DNA of 64,000 bases from Collinsella aerofaciens (GTDB taxonomy: Bacteria; Actinomycetota; Coriobacteriia; Coriobacteriales; Coriobacteriaceae), in contig NZ_WWSY01000001.1 in NCBI RefSeq assembly GCF_009876115.1, positions 186,001 to 250,000 of the forward strand. The letters run 5' to 3'. The translations under genes and the position numbers were made by a program. Below are positions 41,168 through 50,186 of the stretch, piece by piece (the first letter of the stretch is position 1; every line of letters begins with the position of its first letter). A model generated the notes under the pieces. That model was not told the DNA's origin and ran no database searches. It saw only the letters and a program-made list of their open reading frames with translations.

Positions 41168-43060
41168 TTACTGCTGCTTCGGCATCAGCGGATTCTCGCG
41201 CGTGAGGAGATTCATGAACTCCTCGCCCGTGATCGTCTCCTTCTTGTACAGATAACGAGCCAGCTCGTGGAGCTTAAACTTGTTTTCCTTCAGGATCTGC
41301 AGGGCGCGGTCGTGCGCATCCTCGATCAGCTTGGCGACAATTGCATCCACGCGCTCGGCCGTACCGGGGGCGCAGGTGAGCGACGTATCCTGGTTGAGGT
41401 ACGCATTCTGAACGGTACCGAGCGCCATCATGCCAAACTCATCGGACATGCCAAAGCGCGTCACCATGTTGCGGGCGAGCTTGGTGGCCTGCTCGATATC
41501 ATTGGCCGCGCCAGTCGTCATCTCACCAAAGATGAGCTCCTCGGCTGCACGGCCACCGCAATAGACGGCGAGCTTGTCCAGGACCTCCTGGCGTGTGGTC
41601 AGGAAGCGCTCATCCTCCTCGACCTGCATGGTGTAGCCCAGAGCACCGCTCGTGCGCGGTACGATGGTAATCTTCGTGACCGGCGCGGAACCCTTTTGGC
41701 GGGCAGCGACGATGGCATGGCCGATCTCGTGGTAGGAAACGACCTGCTTCTCGTGGTCGGAAAGCACCGTGGACTTACGCTGTTGGCCGGCAATGACGAC
41801 CTCCACCGACTCCTCGAAGTCGTCCTGGGTTGCACGCTTGCGGCCCTCGCGGACGGCACGCAGGGCGCCCTCGTTGATGATATTGGCCAGGTCGGCGCCC
41901 GAGGCACCAGGCGTGGCGCGGGCAATCGCGGTCAGATCGATCGGCGGCTGGGTCTTCACGCTCTTGGCGTGGAGCTCGAGGATGTTCTTGCGACCGGTCA
42001 GGTCGGGCAGCTCAACGGGGATACGGCGGTCAAAACGACCGGGGCGCAGCAGAGCGGGATCGAGGCTGTCGGGACGGTTGGTGGCAGCGAGGACGACGAT
42101 ACCCTTATGGTTATCAAAGCCGTCCATCTCGGTCAGCAGCTGGTTGAGCGTTTGCTCGCGCTCGTCGTTGCCGCTAAAGCCGCCGCCATCGCGCTTCTTA
42201 CCGATGGTATCGATCTCATCGATAAAGACGATACACGGGGCCTTTTCCTTGGCCTGCTTAAACAGATCGCGAACCTTGGCGGCACCACGGCCGACGAACA
42301 TCTCAACAAACTCAGAACCAGAAATACTAAAGAAAGGCACGCCCGCTTCGCCGGCCACGGCCTTGGCAAGCAGGGTTTTACCGGTACCCGGAGGGCCGAC
42401 AAGGAGGGCACCGCGCGGCAGCTTGGCGCCGATCTCCTCGTAGCGCTGCGGCTTCTCCAGAAAGTCGACGACCTCCTTGAGGGACTCCTTGGCCTCTTCC
42501 TGGCCGGCGACGTCCTTAAAGGTCACGCCCACGTCCTTGGAGGCGATCACGCGCGCGCCGGACTTGCCCAATCCGCCGCCGCCAAAACCGCCGCCGCCAA
42601 AGTTCATCGACGGGCCGTCATCGCCCATAGCCTTCTTCATGCGGCGGTTGAGCCACCAGCCAATCAGGAAGAAAATCGCCATGGGAAGAATGAGGGTGAT
42701 CAGGTAGTAGGTCATCAGGCCCGAGCTCTTGTCGGGAACGACCGACTCCAGCGAGGCGCCGGATTCAAGCACGCGATCGGTAAAGCCCGCATCGTTTGGC
42801 ACACCGGTCGTCTTGTAGGCGATGTTCTCGTCCTCGCCCTTCTTGGTGTAATAAATCGTGTAATCGTCCGTATTGTATTCGACCTTGTCGACACTCTTCT
42901 TATCGAGCGCTTTGACAAAGGTCGAGTAATCGGTCTTCGTAATCTGCTGCGTGTGACCGATGTTGGGGAACAGAACGGTCGAGAGCACGAGGTAGACGAC
43001 GAAGGCGATGAGCACGTAGAGGATCATATTCCGTCTACGTTTGTTGTCATCCATCTCCAT
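41168..43060 (-). CDS. ftsH: ATP-dependent zinc metalloprotease FtsH
   Basis: About 630 residues. Membrane-anchored AAA+ protease for quality control. Two membrane helices (about 12-30 and 110-135) flank an extracytoplasmic domain. A Gly-rich linker ([11 protein letters not shown]) leads to Walker A GPPGTGKT, Walker [12 protein letters not shown], and the SRH arginines in [20 protein letters not shown]. The zinc site HEIGH is near residue 425. Start choice is uncertain: ATG at 43060 has TGGAG 9 nt upstream; 43075 and 43054 are alternatives. cobO is divergent. Confidence 0.96.
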   Translation of the reverse strand: MEMDDNKRRRNMILYVLIAFVVYLVLSTVLFPNIGHTQQITKTDYSTFVKALDKKSVDKVEYNTDDYTIYYTKKGEDENIAYKTTGVPNDAGFTDRVLESGASLESVVPDKSSGLMTYYLITLILPMAIFFLIGWWLNRRMKKAMGDDGPSMNFGGGGFGGGGLGKSGARVIASKDVGVTFKDVAGQEEAKESLKEVVDFLEKPQRYEEIGAKLPRGALLVGPPGTGKTLLAKAVAGEAGVPFFSISGSEFVEMFVGRGAAKVRDLFKQAKEKAPCIVFIDEIDTIGKKRDGGGFSGNDEREQTLNQLLTEMDGFDNHKGIVVLAATNRPDSLDPALLRPGRFDRRIPVELPDLTGRKNILELHAKSVKTQPPIDLTAIARATPGASGADLANIINEGALRAVREGRKRATQDDFEESVEVVIAGQQRKSTVLSDHEKQVVSYHEIGHAIVAARQKGSAPVTKITIVPRTSGALGYTMQVEEDERFLTTRQEVLDKLAVYCGGRAAEELIFGEMTTGAANDIEQATKLARNMVTRFGMSDEFGMMALGTVQNAYLNQDTSLTCAPGTAERVDAIVAKLIEDAHDRALQILKENKFKLHELARYLYKKETITGEEFMNLLTRENPLMPKQQ

Positions 43061-43152
43061 CTGCTTGAACTCCATCTACTGGGGTTGATAATGGTTTCTA
43101 GAATACCCAACCCGAGCGACGATAAACCGACGCCGGACACGAAAGGACAGAG

Positions 43153-43638
43153 ATGGCATCACTGGAAGTCGGCAAGGTTCAGATCTACACGGGCGACGGC
43201 AAGGGCAAGACGACGGCTGCGCTGGGGCTTGCACTGCGCGCCACGGGCTATGGACTTAACGTGCTTATGCTGCAGTTTGCCAAGAAGCTGCACTGCGCCG
43301 AGCATGATGCGGCGCCCCGTTTAGGTCTGCGCATCGCACAAGCCGACCGCGACACGCCCGAAGCCTGTGCCGCACAGATCATGGAGCTGGCGCGCAAGCA
43401 GATTAGCCAAGTCGACGTTCTGATTCTGGACGAACTTGGCGAGGCCATGCGCCGTGGATTTGTGACGCGCGTGGATGTCGAAGCGCTGATCGCGACAAAG
43501 CCCGCCACCACGGAGCTCGTGCTCACCGGCCGCGGTCTGCTGCCCCTCGCCGATCTGGCAGACCTGGTCACCGAAATGCGCCCCGTCAAACATTACTTCG
43601 ACGAAGGCCTCCTAGCCCGCCAAGGCATCGAATACTAA
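43153..43638 (+). CDS. cobO: Cob(I)alamin adenosyltransferase, CobO/BtuR type
   Basis: 161 residues. Transfers adenosyl from ATP to corrinoids for adenosylcobalamin. The P-loop is GDGKGKTTAALG (14-25) and DVLILDELGEAMRRGF is the Walker B region; ELVLTGRGLLPLADLADLVTEM matches the family C-terminus. It is shorter than E. coli BtuR (196). AAAGGACAG precedes the ATG. No other cobalamin genes are present in the window, so salvage is likelier than de novo synthesis. Confidence 0.88.
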   Translation: MASLEVGKVQIYTGDGKGKTTAALGLALRATGYGLNVLMLQFAKKLHCAEHDAAPRLGLRIAQADRDTPEACAAQIMELARKQISQVDVLILDELGEAMRRGFVTRVDVEALIATKPATTELVLTGRGLLPLADLADLVTEMRPVKHYFDEGLLARQGIEY

Positions 43639-43725
43639 ATGATCCGAAGGGGACGGAGGAAAACGGATCATTTTGCCTTATCGCCAGGTCAATGATCCGT
43701 TTTCCTCCGTCCCCTACGGATCATT
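43638..43725. repeat. 88-bp double-hairpin inverted repeat between cobO and MATE gene
   Basis: Two 35-nt arms (43638-43672 and 43691-43725) are reverse complements at 34 of 35 positions around an 18-nt spacer. Each arm is itself a hairpin, AATGATCCG...CGGATCATT, enclosing the core GGGGACGGAGGAAAA. The right arm overlaps the stop of the MATE gene by 2 nt and the left arm abuts the cobO stop, so it can act as a bidirectional terminator of convergent genes. Confidence 0.85.
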
Positions 43726-45073
43726 AGGCGGTGGCGCGGCCGAGCCAGTTGCCGCTGTGGTGGTAGATGGTAAACATCGTGGCCGTGATGAGCCAGGTTA
43801 CGGGGTAAACCAGCAGCAGGTGCTCAAGCGCCGGATCGAACGGCATAATCGCAAACACCCAGATCACCCTGAGCACGACGGTGCCAAAAATCGTGAGCAT
43901 CATAGGCTGGAAGCTCACGCCAGCGCCGCGGATGGAGCCGGACGCGTTTTCGATAATCGAGAAGATCGCGTAGAACGGCGCGATGAAATGAAGAATCGTC
44001 GTGGTGTAGGCCGAAATCGAAGCATCGTCGACAAACAGACGCGACAACGGACCCGAGAACACCAGTAGCACGGCAGACAGGCCACCAATGAGCATAAACG
44101 ACAGCACAAGCGACGTATGGTAGCCCCTGCGCATGCGCTCGTAGTTGCGCGCGCCAAAGTTCTGTGCCGAGAACGTGGTGATCGAAACGCCAAGCGCCTC
44201 GGTAACCATCCAGACAATGCCATCCAAACGGCCCGAAAGACCCCACGCCGTGGTGACATCGGCACCAAACGAGTTGACCGACACCTGAATCAAAACGTTG
44301 GAAATCGAATACGCAGCAGACTGAAAGCCAAGCGGCAGACCACACGAGATCATGCTCTTACAAATGCCAGGATCAATGCAGAGTTTGGACAGTGAAAGCC
44401 GCCACGCACCCGGAGCGTGCATCATACGAATCACGATCATCGTGGCGTTGGAGCAAATGGTCAGCGCCACCGCGATGCCGCAGCCCAGAGCCTCCATATG
44501 AAGCACGGCAACGAAGATGACATCCAGCACCGCATTAACAAGGCAGCCGGAAGCAATGATCACAGCAGGACCGCGTGTGTCGCCCACGGCGCGCAGCAGC
44601 GCCGTTCCCATATTGAGCAGCAGCGCCGCAACCATGGCGGCAAAATAGCAACGAGCATAGGCCACGCCCTCGGCCAATAGTTCATGCGGCGTGTTCATAA
44701 GTACCAGCATGGGCTCAACGAACACTATGCCAAGAATCGAGAAAACGATACCGCCCACCAGCGCGAGCGTCATGGCCGTATGGACCGAACGACTCAATCG
44801 CTCATCATCGTGCTGACCAAAATACTGACCGGTAATGACCGCGCAGCCAGCGCCAACGCCAACGCAAAAGCCAATGCAGAGCTCGGTGAGCACCATCGTG
44901 GCTTGAATGCCACCCAGCGCGAGCTTGCCGCCAAACTGGCCGACGATATACGTACCAATAAGCGTGTAAGCCTGCTGAAAAAACGAGCTAAAGAAGATAG
45001 GGACGCACAGCGACAGCAGCTGTTGCCAAATGACACCCTGCGTTACATCGATAGCCGTAGATTTCTTAGCCAC
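43724..45073 (-). CDS. MATE-family multidrug efflux transporter
   Basis: 449 residues, twelve predicted membrane helices. Na+ or H+-coupled exporter. NorM/DinF-like features: two related halves, each with an LLxxGxPxxxQ-like opening (LLSLCVPIFFSSFFQQAY and ISCGLPLGFQSAAYS), and GAVGDTRGP/GSIRGAG at equivalent positions (read as RAVGDTRGPAV and SIRGAGVS). The GTG at 45073 is chosen as start because GGGGAGGG lies 3-4 nt upstream; a TTG at 45106 would lie upstream of that site. Substrate unknown. Confidence 0.9.
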   Translation of the reverse strand: MAKKSTAIDVTQGVIWQQLLSLCVPIFFSSFFQQAYTLIGTYIVGQFGGKLALGGIQATMVLTELCIGFCVGVGAGCAVITGQYFGQHDDERLSRSVHTAMTLALVGGIVFSILGIVFVEPMLVLMNTPHELLAEGVAYARCYFAAMVAALLLNMGTALLRAVGDTRGPAVIIASGCLVNAVLDVIFVAVLHMEALGCGIAVALTICSNATMIVIRMMHAPGAWRLSLSKLCIDPGICKSMISCGLPLGFQSAAYSISNVLIQVSVNSFGADVTTAWGLSGRLDGIVWMVTEALGVSITTFSAQNFGARNYERMRRGYHTSLVLSFMLIGGLSAVLLVFSGPLSRLFVDDASISAYTTTILHFIAPFYAIFSIIENASGSIRGAGVSFQPMMLTIFGTVVLRVIWVFAIMPFDPALEHLLLVYPVTWLITATMFTIYHHSGNWLGRATA

Positions 45074-45138
45074 ACGCCCTCCCCACCAGCGTACGTCAAA
45101 CAACAAAACGGCAATTTAAGACCAAAGCCAATACCAGC

Positions 45139-45190
45139 TTAGCACCGACCGACGTCGGCCGAAACGCCCCGAACCAGAGCCCGGTGCTAA
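45139..45190. other. Dyad element between trmH-type and MATE genes
   Basis: Outer 9-bp stem TTAGCACCG/CGGTGCTAA encloses a CCGACGTCGG palindrome (45148-45157). No T tract follows, so it is unlikely to terminate; it may be an operator or structured leader of the MATE gene. Confidence 0.5.
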
Positions 45191-45198
45191 CTATCTGC

Positions 45199-46113
45199 CT
45201 AGTGATACAGCCCCGGCTGGTAGTGGTACTCGTTGCTCACATGCGAGCACAGCTGCCAAAAGGCAACAGCGCTTGCCGCGGCCACGTTGAGTGAATCGAC
45301 CCCATGCGCCATCGGAATACGCACGGCGCGGTCGCAGCCTGCAATGGTCTTGGCGCCCAAGCCAGCACCCTCGGTGCCCATAAAGATTGCCAGGCGGTCA
45401 ATCTCCTGGAGCGCGGGATCGTCCAGCGACACCGAATCATCCGTCAACGCCATAGCGGCACACGAAAAGCCGGCATCGTGTAGCGCCGCCAGCCCATCAT
45501 GCGGCCATACGCGCGCTTCGCTGCCAATGCGTGTCCAGGGCACCTGGAACACCGTGCCCATGCTCACGCGGGCCGAACGACGATACAGCGGATCACAACA
45601 CGTAGGACTGACCAAAATGCCGTCGACGTTGAGCGCGGCCGCCGAGCGGAATATTGCGCCCACATTGGTATGGTCGACAATGCCCTCGAGCACGCACACG
45701 CGCACCGGGCGCTCCCCCGCCGCCTCGACGACGCCGCCCAAGAACTCATCAACCGGAATCTGTCGCGGGCGACGAAATGCCGCGAGCGCACCGCGCGTCA
45801 CGTTAAAACCCGTCAGACGCTCCATAAGCTCCATCGAGGCAACGAACACGGGAACCGGACCCGCGCCCTCGCGTACCGCCAGGCGCTCAAACAGCGGCAT
45901 CATCTGGTCGAGCCAGCGCTCGCCCAAAAGAAAGCTCGCCGGCTCGTATCCGGCGCGAACCGCACGTTCGATGACCTTGGCACTCTCGGCGATAAAAATG
46001 CCCTTCTGCGGCTCCAGCACGCAGCGCAGCTCACGCTCGGTCAGTCGCACGTAGGCATCAAGCCGCTCGTCCTCGAGCGAATCGATTCGCAGCACCTCAA
46101 CGGCATCAGTCAT
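45199..46113 (-). CDS. TrmH/SpoU-family RNA 2'-O-methyltransferase
   Basis: 304 residues. SPOUT methyltransferase acting on rRNA or tRNA. An N-terminal RNA-binding domain (about 1-110) precedes the SPOUT domain with motif 1 in ILEGIVDHTNVGAIFRSAAAL-like sequence (seen as VDHTNVGAIFRSAA), motif 2 IFMGTEGAGL and motif 3 IPMAHGVDSLNVAAASAV. These three motifs are intact. The start at 46113 is favoured because an earlier in-frame ATG at 46146 has no ribosome site. Target nucleotide is unknown. Confidence 0.9.
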   Translation of the reverse strand: MTDAVEVLRIDSLEDERLDAYVRLTERELRCVLEPQKGIFIAESAKVIERAVRAGYEPASFLLGERWLDQMMPLFERLAVREGAGPVPVFVASMELMERLTGFNVTRGALAAFRRPRQIPVDEFLGGVVEAAGERPVRVCVLEGIVDHTNVGAIFRSAAALNVDGILVSPTCCDPLYRRSARVSMGTVFQVPWTRIGSEARVWPHDGLAALHDAGFSCAAMALTDDSVSLDDPALQEIDRLAIFMGTEGAGLGAKTIAGCDRAVRIPMAHGVDSLNVAAASAVAFWQLCSHVSNEYHYQPGLYH

Positions 46114-46222
46114 AGCAGCCAGCCCGCACCTTTCTTTACAGCGCATCTATACCAAACGAGGCGACGCTAAGCGCCGCCCCATGCATTCAGACAATCCGAT
46201 GATACCGTTCACGCCGGACGAT

Positions 46223-46741
46223 TTACGCCTCAACGCGACGATACGTTACGAACTCATAATCGACACCCTCGTCGCCCTCGCCCGAGGCAATCGTGGCAAC
46301 ACCGCCACGCCGCGCAATCTCCCACGCGGGATCGGCATCCAGATCGGGAAAATACGTATCCACGTCATGCACGCAATGGTCATGCGTAACCTCGGCCTCG
46401 GCGCAATACGGCAAAAACTGCCGATACACCTCGCCGCCACCGATCACCCACGCAACGGGCTCATCGGCTACCGCGGTGAGCGCTTCGTCGACGCTATGCA
46501 CCACGTCGACGCCCTCGGCAGCAAAGTCCTCATCACGCGTGAGCACGATATTACGACGGTTCTTGAGCGGACGCCCGCCGGGAAAACTCAGCAGCGTCTT
46601 GCGTCCCATAATGACAGGGCAGCCTTTGGTGCGCGCCACAAAATGACGCATGTCGGCGCGATTAGACACGACCATGTCACCCTCGCACCCAATGCCCCAA
46701 TCGTCACACACGGCGACAATGGCGGAAAGCTTACACGTCAT
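46223..46741 (-). CDS. folA: Dihydrofolate reductase
   Basis: 172 residues. Regenerates tetrahydrofolate after ThyA. The substrate-binding DDWGIGCEGDMVVSNRADMRHF, the NADPH-binding MGRKTLLSFPGGRPLKNR (part shown) and VIGGGEVYRQFLPY are clear. The ATG at 46741 is favoured by AGGTGA upstream; a GTG at 46750 is possible. It begins 10 nt after thyA, the standard thyA-folA pairing. It is the target family of trimethoprim. Confidence 0.94.
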   Translation of the reverse strand: MTCKLSAIVAVCDDWGIGCEGDMVVSNRADMRHFVARTKGCPVIMGRKTLLSFPGGRPLKNRRNIVLTRDEDFAAEGVDVVHSVDEALTAVADEPVAWVIGGGEVYRQFLPYCAEAEVTHDHCVHDVDTYFPDLDADPAWEIARRGGVATIASGEGDEGVDYEFVTYRRVEA

Positions 46742-46750
46742 GCGCGTCAC

Positions 46751-47599
46751 CTACACCGCAATGGGGATGTTCTTGACCTGCGGGCCGTGCTCATAGCCCT
46801 CGACAATCAGATCATCGGTCGTAAACGCATAGAAGTCATGTACATCGGGGTTAAGCGTTACCTTAGGCGCGGCAAACTGCGGACGCTCGATAAGCTCGCG
46901 GACGATATCGACATGACGGTCGTAAATGTGGGCATCGGCGATCACATGCAGCAGCTCGCCGGGAATCATATCGACCGATTGCGCGACCATCATCAGCAAG
47001 ATGGCGTACTGGCACACATTCCAGTTGTTCGCGGCCAAAATGTCCTGGCTGCGCTGGTTGAGAATCATGTTGAGCGTCGGTTTGTCATCCTGCGGGCGCT
47101 GCGTCACGTTATACGTCACGCTGTAGGCGCACGGATACAGGTGCATCTCGGACAGGTCGCTAAACACATAGGTATTCGTCATAATGCGGCGGCTGTACGG
47201 CGTGTTCTTAAGGTCGTACAGAACGCGGTCCATCTGGTCAAAGTCGCCCTCGGCATAATGGCTCTTCTGCCCAATCTGATACCCGTAGGCCTTGCCGATG
47301 GAACCGGTCTCGTCGGCCCACTCATCCCAAATATGGCTGTTGAGGTCATGCACGTTATTGGACTTCTTTTGATAGATCCATAGGATCTCATCCATGGCAG
47401 ATTTGAGGGCCGTACGACGCAGGGTAAGCGCCGGAAACTCCTCGCGCAGGTCGTAGCGTGCCGTGACACCAAAGTTTTTAATGGTATAGGCAGGGGTGCC
47501 GTCCTCCCACACCGGACGGACCTTTTGGCCCTCGGTGGTGGTGCCATGGTCCAGAATATCGCGGCACATGGTTACAAACTGTTGATCAGCTTTGCTCAT
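46751..47599 (-). CDS. thyA: Thymidylate synthase
   Basis: 282 residues. Converts dUMP to dTMP using methylene-THF. The catalytic Cys is Cys157 in HLYPCAYSVTYNV; RSQDILAANNWNV carries the conserved folate and dUMP contacts. The sequence around the active-site Cys is of the PCAYS type rather than the E. coli PCH type. AGGAGGG is 4 nt before the ATG at 47599; longer in-frame extension upstream has no coding character. Divergent from the DUF134-NifX gene. Confidence 0.95.
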   Translation of the reverse strand: MSKADQQFVTMCRDILDHGTTTEGQKVRPVWEDGTPAYTIKNFGVTARYDLREEFPALTLRRTALKSAMDEILWIYQKKSNNVHDLNSHIWDEWADETGSIGKAYGYQIGQKSHYAEGDFDQMDRVLYDLKNTPYSRRIMTNTYVFSDLSEMHLYPCAYSVTYNVTQRPQDDKPTLNMILNQRSQDILAANNWNVCQYAILLMMVAQSVDMIPGELLHVIADAHIYDRHVDIVRELIERPQFAAPKVTLNPDVHDFYAFTTDDLIVEGYEHGPQVKNIPIAV

Positions 47600-47633
47600 T
47601 GACCCTCCTGTCAGTCGCCTATAAGCGAGATTC

Positions 47634-47669
47634 ATTGTATCCCAGGCGCGCAGTGTCGGATTGGACACT
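47634..47669 (-). promoter_or_regulatory. thyA promoter -10 box with overlapping dyad
   Basis: Minus strand TACAAT (47634-47639) is a strong -10 hexamer. The -35 zone is covered by a perfect 6-bp dyad AGTGTC-GGATTG-GACACT (47652-47669) that could be an operator. No good -35 match is visible. Confidence 0.45.
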
Positions 47670-47736
47670 TGGGTCGGCACACGCAATGCGCGGCAGCCAG
47701 CAACCCCACAATCGCAGACGTAACAACTTTGAATTT

Positions 47737-47802
47737 CTGACATATGCTAAAAAAGCTTGCGCGGAACCGCATACACGCTATCCTATTACTGACATATGTC
47801 AG
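47737..47802 (+). promoter_or_regulatory. Promoter and candidate operators of the DUF134-NifX gene
   Basis: TTGCGC (47757-47762) and TATCCT (47779-47784) are spaced 16 nt. A perfect 14-bp palindrome CTGACATATGTCAG (47789-47802) covers the start-site region, and its first 10 nt recur at 47737-47746 upstream of the -35 box, 52 nt away (about five helical turns). This is a layout suited to dimer binding and looping; autoregulation by the DUF134 protein is inference. Confidence 0.6.
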
Positions 47803-47815
47803 ATTTGGAGAGAGT

Positions 47816-48580
47816 ATGGCAGGAAGACGCGAAAAATTACGCCGTGTTGGGATCATCCCCGAATATCGCGGCTTTACCCCCGACGGCCTTGCCAGCGGAG
47901 ACGCCATCGAGATGACGGTCGATGAGCTCGAAGTACTGCGCCTGTGCGACCTGGAAGGCCTCAATCAGGAGGCGGTCGCCCAGCACATGGGCATCGCCCG
48001 CGCCACCGTGGCGGCCATCTGCAGCCGCGCACATCGCAAGGTGGCAAACGCGCTGGTCAACGGGCGGGCGCTCGTCATCGAGGGCGGCAATATCGCGTAC
48101 TCCCCCATCACCGCAACGACGGCCGCATGGCCAGCAAAGGAGGTCGACACCATGAGGGTGGCAACCACGTACGACAACGGCAACATCTTTATGCACTTTG
48201 GCCGCAGCGAGCAGTTCAAGATCTACGACATTCAGGATGGCAAGGTACTCAACGAGCAGGTCGTGGGCACCGACGGCACCGGTCACGGTGCCCTTGCGGG
48301 CCTGCTCGCCAACGGTGGCGTGGACACGCTCATCTGCGGCGGCATCGGCGGTGGCGCCATCAACGCGCTTGCCCAAGCCGGCATCACGGTGTACGCAGGA
48401 GCTCAGGGCAGCTGCGACGCTTGTGTCGAGGCCCTTATCGCCGGAACGCTCGCACAGAACGGCGAGGCCACGTGCAGCTGCCACGGCCATGACCACGACC
48501 ACGCCCACGAACATGGCGAGTCCTGCAGCTGCCACGGCCATCACGAGCCCGAGGGCCACGAGGGCTGCGGCTGCCACTAA
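47816..48580 (+). CDS. DUF134 HTH - NifX/NafY domain fusion with His/Cys-rich tail
   Basis: 254 residues in three parts. Residues 1-95 are a DUF134 domain with a helix-turn-helix (EGLNQEAVAQHMGIARATVA), a putative DNA-binding protein. Residues 113-212 are a dinitrogenase iron-molybdenum cofactor-binding (NifX/NafY/VnfY) domain with MHFGRSEQFKIYDI and the ICGGIGGGAINAL stretch; such domains bind Fe-S or metal clusters outside nitrogen fixers too. Residues 219-254 hold 11 His and 6 Cys (CSCHGHDHDHAHEHG and similar), a likely metal site. GGAGAGAG precedes the ATG. An AAAGGAGG lies 8 nt before the in-frame ATG of residue 113 at 48152, so a second shorter product is possible. No nif genes are present. 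Confidence 0.82.
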   Translation: MAGRREKLRRVGIIPEYRGFTPDGLASGDAIEMTVDELEVLRLCDLEGLNQEAVAQHMGIARATVAAICSRAHRKVANALVNGRALVIEGGNIAYSPITATTAAWPAKEVDTMRVATTYDNGNIFMHFGRSEQFKIYDIQDGKVLNEQVVGTDGTGHGALAGLLANGGVDTLICGGIGGGAINALAQAGITVYAGAQGSCDACVEALIAGTLAQNGEATCSCHGHDHDHAHEHGESCSCHGHHEPEGHEGCGCH

Positions 48581-48643
48581 CGGCACGGCACCGCGAGCTC
48601 GGGGCGCGACGCTGAACGCAGCCCAACTATCAAAGCCAACAAC

Positions 48644-48675
48644 AAAGGCCACCCGGTAACTTCCGAGTGGCCTTT
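48644..48675. terminator. Bidirectional terminator between DUF134-NifX and ffh
   Basis: AAAGGCCAC-CGG / CCG-GTGGCCTTT stem between convergent genes, with A/T runs at both ends of the stem. Confidence 0.75.
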
Positions 48676-48700
48676 GCCATATCAAGCTGGAATTACAGCC

Positions 48701-50176
48701 CTATTTCTTATTGCGCATCTGCGCTTCCATCTGGCGCAGCAGCTCCATATCGGACTTGGGACCGCCCGTACCCAGGCCGCCCATGCCGCCCAGACCCATA
48801 GCGTCCAGCCCAGGGATATTGGGCATGCGCATCTTCTTGCCCTTCTTGCCCTTTTTGCCCTTCTTGCCGCCGGCCTGTGCCTGATTGGCCATCGTGCGCA
48901 TGCGGCCCATCATCTTGTTCATCTCGCCCCACTGCTTCATAAGGCTATTGACCTCGGTGGGGGTCACACCGGCGCCCTTGGCGATACGCGCGCGACGCTG
49001 GCCGTTGATGATGGAGGGACGCAGACGCTCCTCCTTGGTCATCGACATGATGATGGCCTCGTTCTTGTCGAAGATGCCCTCGTCCAGGTTACCGCCCATC
49101 TGGTTGAGCGCGCGCTGGCCACCGGGGAGCATGCCCAGGATACCCTTCATGCCGCCCATCTTTTTGACGGCTTTCATCTGGTCGAGCATGTCATTCATGG
49201 TAAAGCCCTCGCGCAGCATGCGCTCGGCAGCCTCGAGCTGTTCGGCATCGGCGGCCTCCTGGGCCTTCTCGATGATGCCGACAACGTCGCCCATGCCCAA
49301 GATTCGCTTGGCCATGCGATCGGGATAGAACGGCTCAAGCGAATCGGGTTTCTCGCCCATGCTCACAAACTTGATGGGCTTGCCGGTCACCTGACGCACC
49401 GAAAGCGCGCCACCGCCACGGGCGTCACCGTCGAGCTTGGAGATAATCACACCATCAAAGTCGGTGCGCTCGGCAAACGTCGAGACCACGTTGACGATAT
49501 CCTGGCCGGTCATGGCGTCGACGACCATCAGCACCTGGTCGGGCTTGACGGCCTTCTTGATGTCGACGGCCTCCTGCATCATCTGCTCGTCGATCTGCAG
49601 ACGACCGGCGGTATCGACGATCACCACGTCACGAAGGTGGTCGACGGCCTCCTGGATGGCGCCCTTGGCGATGTCGACCGGGTGCGCACCGTCGCCGCGG
49701 AAGACCGGCACGCCGATCTCGCCACCGAGCGTGGCAAGCTGATCGGCAGCAGCGGGACGGTAGACGTCGCACGCGGCGAGCAGCGGCGAGCGGCCCTGCT
49801 TCTTGAGCAGGTAGGCAAGCTTTACGGCAGCCGTGGTCTTACCGGAGCCCTGCAGGCCCACGAGCATGATGACATTAGGAATGCGGTTACTAAAAACGAG
49901 CTTGCTCTCGGTGGAGCCGAGCATCTCGGTGAGCTCGTCGAGCACAATCTTGACGACGTTTTGCGCCGGCGACAGCGACTCCATGACCTCGGCGGTTATG
50001 CAGCGCTCCTTGGTCTTAGCAACGAACTCCTTAACGACCTTAAAGTTAACGTCGGCCTCGAGCAGCGCCATGCGAATGTCGCGCATGGCCGAGGTGATAT
50101 CGGCCTCGGTCAGCTTACCCTTGCCGCGCAGGCGGTCAAATGTGTCGTTGAGGCGATCGCTCAGAGAATCAAACAC
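48701..50176 (-). CDS. ffh: Signal recognition particle protein Ffh
   Basis: 491 residues, GTG start preceded by AAGGAG. SRP54 GTPase that targets nascent membrane proteins. The NG domain has G1 VGLQGSGKTT (106-115), DTAGRLQID and TKxD-type region SKLDGDARGG. The M domain has Met-rich segments (QMKAVKKMGGMKGILGMLPG) and a low-complexity GGKKGKKGKKGKK linker before a Met/Gly-rich tail, longer than E. coli. It is 10 nt after ftsY. Confidence 0.97.
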   Translation of the reverse strand: MFDSLSDRLNDTFDRLRGKGKLTEADITSAMRDIRMALLEADVNFKVVKEFVAKTKERCITAEVMESLSPAQNVVKIVLDELTEMLGSTESKLVFSNRIPNVIMLVGLQGSGKTTAAVKLAYLLKKQGRSPLLAACDVYRPAAADQLATLGGEIGVPVFRGDGAHPVDIAKGAIQEAVDHLRDVVIVDTAGRLQIDEQMMQEAVDIKKAVKPDQVLMVVDAMTGQDIVNVVSTFAERTDFDGVIISKLDGDARGGGALSVRQVTGKPIKFVSMGEKPDSLEPFYPDRMAKRILGMGDVVGIIEKAQEAADAEQLEAAERMLREGFTMNDMLDQMKAVKKMGGMKGILGMLPGGQRALNQMGGNLDEGIFDKNEAIIMSMTKEERLRPSIINGQRRARIAKGAGVTPTEVNSLMKQWGEMNKMMGRMRTMANQAQAGGKKGKKGKKGKKMRMPNIPGLDAMGLGGMGGLGTGGPKSDMELLRQMEAQMRNKK

Positions 50177-50186
50177 TAGTCACTCC

